Assembly: GCA_030737875.1 (NCBI GenBank) | Contig: CM060909.1 | Location: 27,735,659 to 27,799,658, forward strand | Length of the DNA stretch: 64,000 bases | Direction of reading: 5' to 3' | Origin: Allium sativum | Lineage: Eukaryota; Streptophyta; Magnoliopsida; Asparagales; Amaryllidaceae | Shown: positions 1-11,000 of the stretch, in pieces | Numbering within the stretch: position 1 is the first letter of the stretch | Layout: the number at the start of each line of letters is the position of its first letter | Position numbers and translations under genes: made by a program | Notes under the pieces: model-generated | What the model was told of the DNA's origin: nothing | What the model saw: only the letters and a program-made list of their open reading frames with translations | The model's database searches: none

Positions 1-90
1 ACAATGAAATGTTCTTCTGTTTGCGTTCCAATCTGTCTTGTCCTCAAATCAATTCGGGCTTTCCTTACCGGGGAGGTTCGGGTTGTTGCA
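1..90 (+). repeat. 3' end of LTR (partial, cut by window)
   Basis: This is the last 90 bases of an LTR whose remainder lies left of the window. It matches the ends of the LTRs at 6945-7034 and 13550-13639 and stops in TTGCA just before the primer-binding site. Confidence 0.8.
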
Positions 91-93
91 TTT

Positions 94-105
94 TGGTATC
101 ATAGC
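94..105 (+). promoter_or_regulatory. Primer-binding site (tRNA-iMet type), copy 1
   Basis: TGGTATCATAGC differs by one base from the canonical plant PBS TGGTATCAGAGC, which pairs with the 3' end of initiator tRNA-Met. It starts three bases after the LTR end. Confidence 0.75.
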
Positions 106-1118
106 TTTGGTTTACAGAGCTCGGAGAACAAGACGCGTTAGAACCAAATGAAAGAATTCATCAGAAATTGGATTAGTAATATCCAATGAGAATGACTCGT
201 TAGAGATGGGATCAGTAGTATCCTAGAACGAGTGTGAAGAGTATATTTTTTTAAAATGAAAACGAATTTTGTTTTGAAAATTTATTCAATTATTCGTATT
301 TGAATATTTATTTGTATTGATTTGGACTATCCAGTATATAAAGATTTTGCATATACGTCTGATCCACGTGTATTTGAATTTTTAATATACTGGATGGATA
401 TAGAATTACACTCTAGTCGCCCGGGGGTGATTCTGATGATTGATATGTCATCATCAGAATTTATGTTCGAGTGACGAAAGTGGGATTTCTATATATTTCC
501 TGTTGATTGGTGTGAGAACCAAAACTAGGTAGGGCTTATTGTTGAAAATTGGCATCAAAAACATGATTTTCTGTATATGTATCAAAGATATGAATTTGAA
601 ATGATAATCAACTAATTGACTGATGATTGTGTTGTTTGATTATTGGTTGATTAATTTAAATGTTGAACCTTTAGCCAAATTGAACCAAATAGTGAATTAT
701 ATTGAAAATTAGTCGCATTTGCATGCATATACATGAACTTTCATTGAACAGGACATAGCAAGGAGGCTAGAGAAGAAGAATAAAATTGTTTGCCCGACAA
801 ATAGGTACATGTTTATTGTATTTCTTGGGTTTTTGATGATTTTACGAGCCGATTCGCTAGCCGCTTGGCTGTTTCTTTTTCTTTTTGGATTGATGAGGGT
901 CATGGGAGGCTATTTGAAATATCCCGAAGCTCCCGGTGCAGGGGAGGTTATGGCGAAATTTTTCGAAAATTTAGGGTGTTTGCCAAATTTTTGAAAAATT
1001 TGAAAAGTTTTTAGAAACTGAAATGTTGAAGAACTTAAGCCATAATTAAAATACTGGAAGTTGAGTTGATTTATAAAGCAACTTTCGGCTTCGTTCCTTT
1101 TCGGGGACGAAAAGTTTT

Positions 1119-1131
1119 AAGTGGGGGAGAT
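1119..1131 (+). promoter_or_regulatory. Polypurine tract, copy 1
   Basis: AAGTGGGGGAGAT directly precedes the LTR start TGTAAGAACCC. The same tract occurs before every full LTR of both arrays, which marks it as the plus-strand primer site. Confidence 0.8.
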
Positions 1132-2045
1132 TGTAAGAACCCGGAAATCCGAGCCAATTTAAAATTTTTATTTTGGCAATTTTGACGAATTTTGAATATT
1201 TAAAATGAATTATTTTAAATAATAACGACGAGAAATTTATTTTGAATAGAATTAGAACGTATATATTTATATAGATCGTCGTTAGAATATAAATATTTTA
1301 TTTTTAATTATAAAAGGAATTGAAAATGGCGTGGTAGTTTGAAAATTCAATTTCAAAGTTCAAATGAATGTACAAGACTCAAAATAAACCGGATTTTAGT
1401 GAAACCAAAAATATTAGAATCTATTTGAAAATATCTTCCCAACGAATCCGAAAAATTAAAATTTCATAGCGGGAATAAAAAGTTATGCCCAGTTGGAAAT
1501 TCAGAATAGTCGCTACAGAATTTTGGGCCCTTAAAAATGGAAATTTTGCAAATGACCCCGGTTTTCGACAAAACCACTTTTGTTGGATTCGTGATATCAA
1601 GTTATTGCTAGATTCCAAAATTCATAATTTTTCGAATCAATATATGAGCGTGGCAAAGGAAAACGCATTTGACCAGTTTAAGTTGATTTTAATCGACAGG
1701 AAAATGGCCATTTTTCAAACGGTCTCAGAATTCGGAGAAATTAGTTTTGTTAGGACCGTATCGTCAGTGCGAAGCTAGAAAATATTTTTCGGGAATTTTT
1801 AGAGTCCGTATGTGGCCCCGGTAAATTGAAATGTGCGTTCAAATTCAATATATAGAGTTATATTTTGATTTTGACGAAAACTGATTGAAACGGTCGAATC
1901 AGCTTACGATACATATCCCATTGTGTTCAGAATGAGGGTATTACACTAGAGACGACAGTCGGTGGACTCGATTCAGGGCTTGAATGAAAAGTCAACGTTA
2001 TAAAGAAAAATAAGAATATTAAATTATTAAATATATTTAATATAA

Positions 2046-2361
2046 CCCCCCCTCCTCTGTTTTCCCTCTCCCCGATTTATAACTGGAAAGAAAGAAGAAG
2101 AGAAGGGTGACGGAGCCCTGGCCGCGCCGCTAGCGACGGCGACCCCCTCCTCTCCAGCAATCGACGGCGATTCCCTCCTCCCCTCCTTCTCGCGACCTCG
2201 AACCCCCTTCTTTCCCCTGGTGAACCCGCGACTTCAAACCCATAACCTTAGCCGCCGCACCCACGCAACACCGCCCCATCGACGCCCACCGCACCACCAA
2301 ACTCCGGCGCGCCTTCCCCTGACCGCGAGCTTCCCCCTCCATCCCGATCTGAAAAATAACA
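2046..2361 (+). other. GC-rich exon-like block with donor-like site inside LTR
   Basis: A CT- and GC-rich stretch in an otherwise AT-rich LTR is followed at 2362 by GTAAGT. The homologous block in the next LTR (about 8983-9265) also ends in GTAAGT (9266). The opposite array has GTGAGT at the same place. This suggests a transcribed first exon with a conserved 5' splice site; no transcript evidence is available. Confidence 0.4.
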
Positions 2362-3749
2362 GTAAGTTTGATTTTTATTTATTTTGAAAATCAGTTTTTC
2401 TTGTACATACAAATAGCGATTTTAAAAAAAAATCCATTTGTGTATGAATGGTATTTTAAAAAAAATCAGTTTGTGTATGAATGGTATTTTAAATAAAATA
2501 GAAAAGTTTAGATTTATTTTTAATTATGAAAATTCTGATTTTTATATGTTTGAATAGCGATTAAAAATGTGATCCTTTTATGTTTGAATAGAGAATAAAA
2601 AGATGAGATTTTTAAACAAGTAAAGATGAGATTTTGAAACAAGTACAGATAAGATTTTTAAACAAGTAAAGATGAGATTTTTAAACAAGTAATGAAGAGA
2701 TTTTTAAACATATAAAGAAGCGATTTTTATCATGAAGTGTTCATATGAATAAATTTGATTTTTATCATTAAAAAGATTTGATTTCCTTTTTATGTATGAA
2801 AATAAATATAGGATTTTTATTTATATATGATGATAAAAATATGATTTTTATATTAGCAGGAGATTAAAAATATGATTTTTATATACGTAGGGATATAAAA
2901 ATATAATTTTTATTTGTGTAGCAAGGTAAAAATATGATCTTCATAATATAAACATCAAAATAAAAATATGATTTTTATGTATGAAGTAACAGTATAAAAA
3001 TTTGATTTTTAATAATCAACTGCGTGAGACAGATCTCGTTGGAGACACGATGAAGATTTCCTACATATGAAGAGTCGCGTTGTTGGGTTTAGCTTCTCTG
3101 TGAGAACTCCTCACTTTTATTTTATTTTCTAGTTGAAATATATATTAGGATGCAGACGGTGCTTAGTAGCACCCGACACCCGTTGTCCACAGACCATGGA
3201 CGACTTGTGTGATTGGTTGTGTTGTGAAATTTGACTGTTGATTGTGTTGTGAATTTTTTTTATTCATGTGTTGAAATAAAATATATATTAATATATATTC
3301 ATGTGTTGAAATAAAATATATATTCATGTGTTGAAATAAAATATATATTCATGTGTTGAAATAAAATATACATTCATTTACAAGTCGAACGATTTGTTTA
3401 TGTACACCGATTTGACTGATGTTGATTGGGACGATAAATTTTGCACATCGCCCAACTTCACAAATAAAAATCTATGTTTGTTGATGTGAAACCCCACACG
3501 GGTGTTGGGATGAAATTGGCCATACACTAGTCCCAATAATTAGTTGTATGTCGATCGATAGATTGATAGGCTGTTATAAGCGTTAAATATTTATATTTGG
3601 TGCTTATACAGTGTAGAATGCACTTTGGGTGATGGTTGCCTGTGTTTGATTGTTGTAGTGTACGTGTGCGTATGAAATCCATGTAATTAACACTATATGG
3701 TAATTGATTGGGCCTCATTCTAATTTGGAAAATAAAGAATAGAATGAAA

Positions 3750-4084
3750 ATTCATGTGTTGAATAATATAAATTCAGGTATTGAATAATAAACATTCATG
3801 TGTTGAGTAGGAAAAATATTCTTGTGTTGAACAGAAATAAATTCATGTGTTGAACAGAAATAAATTCATGTGTTGAATAGAAATAAATTCATGTGTTGAA
3901 TAAAATAAATATTCATGTGTTGAATAGAAATATAAATTCATGTGTTGAATAGAAAAATAAATATTCATGTGTTGAATAGAAAAATAAATATTCATGTGTT
4001 GAATAGAAGTGTAAATTCATGTGTTGAATAGAAGAATAAATATTCGTGTGTTGAATAGAATAAACATTCATGTGTTGAATAAAA
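3750..4084 (+). repeat. Minisatellite in LTR, about 14 copies
   Basis: A 20-28 bp unit with core ATTCATGTGTTGAATAG is repeated head to tail about 14 times with small spacer-length differences. A shorter relative of the motif occurs at about 3285-3375. Confidence 0.85.
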
Positions 4085-7037
4085 GCCGTGTTGATTAGAT
4101 TGACGTCATTTTGACGTGAACGATATTGTTATCGATTTTATTCATTTTTATAACGAATATAAGAAAGAAAGTGGTTTCAAAATATAACGTTTTGAAAATA
4201 TTATCATTTATAGATTAATGATATGGAATATTCAATTTTGATTAGAAATTGAATATGAATTTGAAATCGTTTTGAAAACGAATTTGAAACGATTTATAAA
4301 ATACGTTTTGAAAGGAAATCGACGAAATATTATATATATATATATAATATATAATATATAATGGCCTGAATAGAACGCGTCGCGCCGCGGCAGTTCACGA
4401 ATTTCGACCATTGACTTCGAATGGATATTACGGGAGATCCGACCGTCGGATTCCTCTAAAACCGGAACCGTTGGGTTCGTATCTAAAAGAGCTTTCTAAC
4501 AAATATTAGATATTTGAAATCTAACGGTTGGATTTGGAATTATGTCCAAATCAAATTTGGAAAAGGCCGCTGTAAGTGCAGTTCGACGGCCGTTGATGGA
4601 AATCGACTGTACGGGCCTTGATAAAATTATTAAAAATAGTAATAATTTGTGTAAAATCATAAGAAATGACTTGGAAAGAATTGGGATGAAAAACTCCATA
4701 TTTGAAAAGATAAAAATAGTTTTTATCGAAATTGACTAGTTTTGAACTAGAATAATAATTTATTTATTTTTAAATAAATAAATTGGATTTAAAAGGGTTT
4801 TAAAAGTAACCAGAAGTTTCGATAATTGAATTGGAATGGAATGTGATTTTGGGTTTATAATGAACCGGGTTTTAAATGACATTGGTTCTTTAACCCAGTT
4901 AAAGACAGGATATGATTTCCCAAGTTAAACAATCATTGATATTGATTTTTGGGAAGATTGAAACCAAGTGGAGTTCTAATGAATCTTTAATTAGATTGAA
5001 GTGACTGAGAATGGAGTAACACCAGTTTTTCTCCAGGTGATAGTTAAATCTATAATTAGATTTGAACGTGAAATGGTAATTGAATTTACTGATAACACTG
5101 TGGTGTTAGATATGAAGTATTACCAGTTTTACTTCATGGGATGAATAGGTTCGGATTGGGAAATAAAATAAATGATTACTTCGTGTGGTTCGCTAATCCC
5201 GACTAGTTTGGATAAACCATAATTTGGTTTGAATTGATATTCAGAGGAAGATTAAAGAATAAATTTAAAGAATTTATCTTTGATAAAATTAATGGGAACC
5301 TTTCCCAAAGAATAAGAATATTTGAATAAAAGAATATTCTGAATTGGAATGAGGCATATGTTGTGTTTGTGTAACACTTGTTTATTATATACGCGAGTTA
5401 TTCAGAAAGACCGGGTTTATCCCATTCTGAATAACTGATTCGACGATGTGTCGAGGACGAAGACGGCGGTAGAAGACCGGAGGTCTTCACATCGTTTGGG
5501 TGATTACTGATGATCTTGATTGGGCTGTACACCCAAGAAGAGGGAATCAGTTGGTGATCATCCAGACGTACTTGGAGATCGATGAATATGCGAGGTACAA
5601 TGTGCCTCCGGTTTCGTTCAGACCCAGAACAAACTTGTAAATGGACTGCATGTCTGACATTGGATTTTATTCTGTGTGATTGATTTCTATTAAATATATA
5701 TCTGTTTGGCGGCGGAGAATCTATTCTCTTGCTTTACGCCCTTCTCTGAGACGTACGAGCTCAGGGGTTATATATTGATGGATATCAATCACATGGAGTG
5801 AATTGCCTGTGTGGCATGCCTAAGTGGCAATTGATCAAGGCTTCTGTTGAAAAGCAAAGTCTTGTGGTTGATGATCAAAGCACGGCCTGTGTGCCATAGC
5901 TTTGTGTAGCGTTGATTCGCGAGCCTCAAACCCCGGTTGTGAACCAGAAACGGGAGAGGACATCAGGGAGGGCATGCGTTTCCTTCTAGCTAGAAGTGGC
6001 GTCAGTTGTTTTACACGCCCTGACAAGATTGACTTATGTGGTTGTTGGATTGCGAGGCGCATCGGATATATCGGTGATTGTGTGGATCCAATGGAGTCAT
6101 TGGACTCATTTACGCCCCAAATGGTGGGGAAACGCAGTGTTCATGCATTTTAATCCACATCGGTGGACCGGCCCTGACGATCCAAGGGCTCACCTGTGTC
6201 TGGGTCCTGAGGGGCGGGCTAGAGGCTCTCGAATTGGTAAGGGCTATCTTTTGCCTTGGTTCACAGATGGAAATCCAACTTCCAATACGTGCCTTTGCGG
6301 TTTTGATTGTATACTTATATATGGCGACATAGTGGTATGGGGCATTTATGCCGTCTATGATTGATACTTATGATTGAAATTGTTTTGACACTATACACTT
6401 ACAGTAATAACAAAACATGAAATTTCACGTACCAAGAATTCTTGGCTATTATAAGGTAAAAACCCTATCCTTCGGCTTGCGTTGCATTGTGTGACGGGAC
6501 CTGGGTCTTATAATAGCCTCATTGTTCCTTATTTAGCATTGTGCTGTTGTTTTATGCACTGGTATTCTTGGGAGGAAATTCGTTCCGTGTTATACGGCGT
6601 GGTCCCTTGATTTACCGAACTTTAAAATAAAGATTAATGACTGTTTTAGTTCTCACACCAGTCCCATGACTGATCTGGAGTTTAATGTTTTAACCTAAAC
6701 TCTAGGTGCCCCTATTTCCGCATGGGCAACTAGTAGTTTTGGTTTTGCAGATTTATATTCACAGGAACCTGGTTTACAGCTGGAATGATATCCGGAAAGC
6801 TCTATATCCGTATATCTCTTTCAGTTGTGTATTTTATTATTTTTCCGCTGCGATGTAATATATTGTAATCTCTGATATTTTGTGATGTATAATATTTATT
6901 CATACTTTGTACATTCTTGTATTCTGATGGAATTGTTGTAATAAACAATGAAATGTTCTTCTGTTTGCGTTCCAATCTGTCTTGTCCTCAATTCAATCCG
7001 GGCTTTCCTTACCGGGGAGGTTCGGGTCGTTACATTT

Positions 7038-7049
7038 TGGTATCATAGC
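7038..7049 (+). promoter_or_regulatory. Primer-binding site (tRNA-iMet type), copy 2
   Basis: TGGTATCATAGC lies three bases after the LTR end at 7034, with the same single mismatch to the canonical PBS as copy 1. Confidence 0.75.
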
Positions 7050-8062
7050 TTTGGTTTATAGAGCTCGGAGAACAAGACCCGTTAGAACCAAACGAAAGAA
7101 TTCATTAGAAATTGGATTAGTAATATCCAATGAGAATGACTCGTTAGAGATGGGATCAGTAGTATCCTAGAACGAGTGTGAAGAGTATATTTTTAAAATG
7201 AAAACGAATTTTGTTTTGAAAATTTAATTCAATTATTCGTACTTGAATATTTGTTTGTATTGATTTGGACAATCCAATATATAAAGATTTTGCGTATACA
7301 TCTGATCCGCGTGTATTTGAATTTTTAATATACTAGATGGATATAGAATTACACTCTAGTCGCCCGGGGGTGATTCTGATGATTGATATATCATCATCAA
7401 AATTTATGTTCGAGTGACGAAAGTGGGATTTCTATATATTTCCTATTGATTGGTGTGAGAACCAAAACTAGGTAGGGCTTATTGTTGTGAATTGGCATCA
7501 AAAACATGATTTTCTGTATATGTATCAAAGATATGAATTTTGAAATGATAATCAACTAATTGACTGATGATTGTGTTGTTTGATTATTGGTTGATTAATA
7601 TAAATGTTGAACCTTTAGCCAAATTGAACCAAATAGTGAATTATATTGAAAATTAGTCGCATTTGCATGCATATACATGAACTTACATTGAACAGGACAT
7701 AGCAATGAGGCTAGAGAAGAAGAATAAAATTGTTTGCCCGACAAATAGGTACATGTTTATTGTATTTCTTGGATTGTTGATGATTTTATGAGCCGATTGG
7801 CTAGCCGCTTGGCTGTTTCTTTTTCTTTTTGGATTGATGAGGGACATGGGAGGCTGTTTGAAATAACCCGAAGCTCCCGGTGCAGGGGAGGTTATGGCGA
7901 AATTTTTCGAAAATTTAGGGTGTTAGCCAAATTTTGGAAAAATTTGAAAAGTTCTTAGAAACTGAAAAGTTGAAGAACTTAAGCCATAATTAAAATACTG
8001 GAAGTTGAGTTGATTTGTAAAGCAACTTTCGGCTTCGTTCCTTTTCGGGGATGAAAAGTTTT

Positions 8063-8075
8063 AAGTGGGGGAGAT
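8063..8075 (+). promoter_or_regulatory. Polypurine tract, copy 2
   Basis: AAGTGGGGGAGAT lies immediately before the LTR start TGTAATAACCC. Confidence 0.8.
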
Positions 8076-11000
8076 TGTAATAACCCGAAAATCCGGGCCA
8101 ATTTAAAATTTTTATTTTGACAATTTTGACGAATTTTGAGTATTTAAAATGAATTATTTTAAATAATAAAGACGAGAAATTTATTTTGAGTAGAATTAAA
8201 ATGTATATATTTATATAGATCGTCGTTAGAATATAAATATTTTATTTTTAATTATAAAAGGAATTGAAAATGGCGCGGTAGTTTGAAAATTCGATTTCAA
8301 ACTTCAAATGAATGTACAAGACTCAAAATAAACCGGATTTTAGTGAAACGAAAAATAGAAGAATCTATTTTAAAATATCTTTCCAACGAATCCGAAAAAT
8401 TGAAATTTCATAGTGGGAATAAAAAGTTATGCCCAGTTGGAAATTCAGAATAGACGCTAAGGAATTTTGGGCCCTTAAAAATGGAAATTTTGCTAATGAC
8501 CTCGGTTTTCGACAAACCATTTTTGATGGATCCGTGATGTCAAGTTATTGCTAGATTCCAAAATTCATAATTTTTTGAATCAATATATGAGCATGGCAAC
8601 GCGTTTGACCAGTTTCAGTTGATTTTAATCGACAGGAAAATGGCCATTTTTCAAACGGTCTCATAATTCGGAGAAATTAGTTCTGCTACGACCGTATCAT
8701 TAGTACGAAGCTAGAAAATATTTTTCGGGAATTTTTAGAGTCCGTAAGTGTCCCCGGTAAATTGAAATGTGCGTTCAAATTCAATATATAGAGTTATATT
8801 TTGATTTTAACAAAAACTGATCGAAACGGTCGAATCAGCTTACGATACATATCCCATTGTGTTCAGAATGGGGGTATTACGCTAGGGACGATAGTCGATG
8901 GACTCGATTCAGGGCTTGAATGAAAAGTCAACGTTATAAAGAAAAATAAGAATATAAAATTATTAAATATATTTAATATAACCCCCTCTCTGTTTTCTCA
9001 CTCCCCGATTTATAACTGGAAAAAAAAAAGAAGGGCGACGGCGACCCCCCTCCCCTCCAGCAATCGACGGCGATTCCCTCCTCCCCTCGTTCTCGCGACC
9101 TCGAACCCCCCTTCTTTCCCCTGGTGAACCCGCGACTTCAAACCCATAACCCTAGCCGCCGCACCCACGCAACACCGCCACATCGACGCCCACCGCACCA
9201 CCAAACTCCAGCGCGCCTTCCCCTGACCGCGAGCTTCCCCCTCCATCCCGATCTGAAAAATAACTGTAAGTTTTATTTTTATTTATTTTGAAAATCAGTT
9301 TTTCTTGTACATACAAATAGCGATTTTAAAAAAAAATCCATTTTTGTATGAATGGTATTTTAAATAAAATAGAAAAGTTTAGATTTATTTTTAATTATAA
9401 AAAATCTGATTTTTATATGTTGAATAGCGATTAAAAATGTGATCTTTTTATGTTTGAATAGCGAATAAAAAGATGAGATTTTTAAATAAGCAAAGATGAG
9501 ATTTTGAAACAAATAAAGATAAGATTTTTAAACAAGTAAAGATGAGATTTTTAAACAAGTAAAGACGAGATTTTTAAACATATAAAGAAGTGATTTTTAC
9601 CATGAAGTGTCCATATGAATAAAGATTTGATTTTTATCATTAAAAAGATTTGATTTCCTTTTTATGTATGAAAATAAAGATAGGATTTTTATTTATATAT
9701 GATGATAAAAATATGATTTTTATACTAGTAGGAGATTAAAAATATGATTTTTATATACGTAGAGATATAAAAATATAATTTTTATATGTGTAGCAAGGTA
9801 AAAATATGATATTCATAATATAAACATCGAAATAAAAATATGATTTTTATGTATGAAGTAACAGTATAAAAATTTGATTTTTAATAATCAACTGCGTGAA
9901 ACAGATCTCGTTGGAGACATGATGAAGATTTCCTACATATGAAGAGTCGCGTCATTGGGTTTAGCTTCTCGGTGAGAACTCCTCACTTTTATTTTATTTT
10001 CTAGTTGAAATATATACTAGGATGCAGACGGTGCTTAGTAGCACCCGACACCCGTTGTCCACAGACCATGGACGACTTGTGTGATTGGTTGTGTTGTGAA
10101 ATTTGACTGTTGATTGTGATGTGAAAATTTTTTATTCATGTTTTGAAATAAAATATATATTAATATATATTCATGTGTTGAAATAAAATATATATTCATG
10201 TGTTGAAATAAAATATATATTCATTTACAATTATGTACACCGATTTGACTGATATTGGTTGGGACGATAAATTTTACACATCGCCCAACTGCACAAATAA
10301 AAATCTATGTTTGTTGATGTGAAACCCCACACGGGTGTTGGGATGAAATTGGTCATACACTAGCCCCAATAATTAGCTGTATGTCGATCGATAGATTGAC
10401 AGGCTGTTATAAGCGTTAAATATTTATATTTGATGCTTATGCAATGTAGAATGCACTTTGGGTGATGGTTGCCTGTGTTTGATTGTTGTAGTGTACGTGT
10501 GCACATGAAATCCATATAATTAACACTATATGGTAATTGATTGGGCCTCATTCTAATTTGGAAAATAAAGAATAGAATGAAAATTCATGTGTTGAATAAT
10601 ATAAATTCAGGTGTTGAATAATGAACATTCATGTGTTGAATAGGAAAAATATTCATGTGTTGAATAGAAATAAATTCATGTGTTGAATAGAAATAAATTC
10701 ATGTGTTGAATAAAATAAATATTCATGTGTTGAATAGAAATATAAATTCATGTGTTGAATAAAAAAATTAATATTCATGTGTTGAATAGAAAAATAAATA
10801 TTCATGTGTTGAATAGAAATGTAAATTCATGTGTTGAATAGAAGAATAAATATTCATGTGTTGAATAGAATAAACATCCATGTGTTGAATAAAAACCGCG
10901 TTGATTAGATGACGCCATTTTGACGTGAACGATATTTATATCGGTTTTATTCATTTTTATAATGAATATAAGAAAGAAAGTGGTTTCAAAATATAACGTT

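Larger units (their letters stand above)
91..1131 (+). mobile_element. Internal region, copy 1 (non-coding)
   Basis: It lies between the PBS (94-105) and the PPT (1119-1131) and is about 1.04 kb. It aligns by eye with 7035-8075 over its full length. The longest reading frame here is about 60 codons (809-994), and the corresponding frame in the next copy carries a stop, so no protein is supported. The last 60 bases, ending in GGGGACGAAAAG and a purine run, resemble the 3' end of Ty3/Gypsy interiors. Confidence 0.75.
1132..7034 (+). repeat. Giant LTR (5.9 kb), subfamily 1
   Basis: It starts TGTAAGAACCCGG after a polypurine tract and ends TTACA before a PBS. Successive landmarks are an AT-rich 5' section, a GC-rich CCCTCC block (about 2046-2361) followed by a splice-donor-like GTAAGT, a run of short AT-rich repeats with a GATTTTTAT core (2400-3010), a minisatellite (3750-4084), a block shared with the other subfamily (4370-4740), and a segment around 5400-6360 that is less AT-rich. 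An AATAAA occurs near the 3' end (about 6940). Reading frames of up to 122 codons in the last segment are not kept in frame between copies. Confidence 0.85.
7035..8075 (+). mobile_element. Internal region, copy 2 (non-coding)
   Basis: It lies between PBS TGGTATCATAGC (7038-7049) and PPT AAGTGGGGGAGAT (8063-8075). It is near-identical to 91-1131 and has no recognisable retroviral domain. A reading frame of 62 codons (6982-7170) starts in the LTR, runs through the PBS and stops in the interior. Confidence 0.75.

Noticed and set aside
2130..2342. Arginine/glycine-rich 70-codon frame antisense in the LTR (also 9010-9246)
   Set aside because: It comes from the GC-rich block. Composition alone explains the open frame, and the equivalent blocks in the other subfamily (29386-29648, 36739-37145, 44137-44382) give unrelated translations.
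3750..4084. CRISPR-like array of spaced repeats
   Set aside because: The spacers are themselves near-identical AT-rich linkers, the unit length drifts, and the genome is a plant nucleus. It is a minisatellite.
5996..6364. 122-codon frame in the LTR (and a 117-codon relative at 12765-13118)
   Set aside because: In the opposite array the homologous DNA carries indels that break this frame, while other frames stay open instead. No domain is recognisable. Conservation is at DNA level within a repeat.
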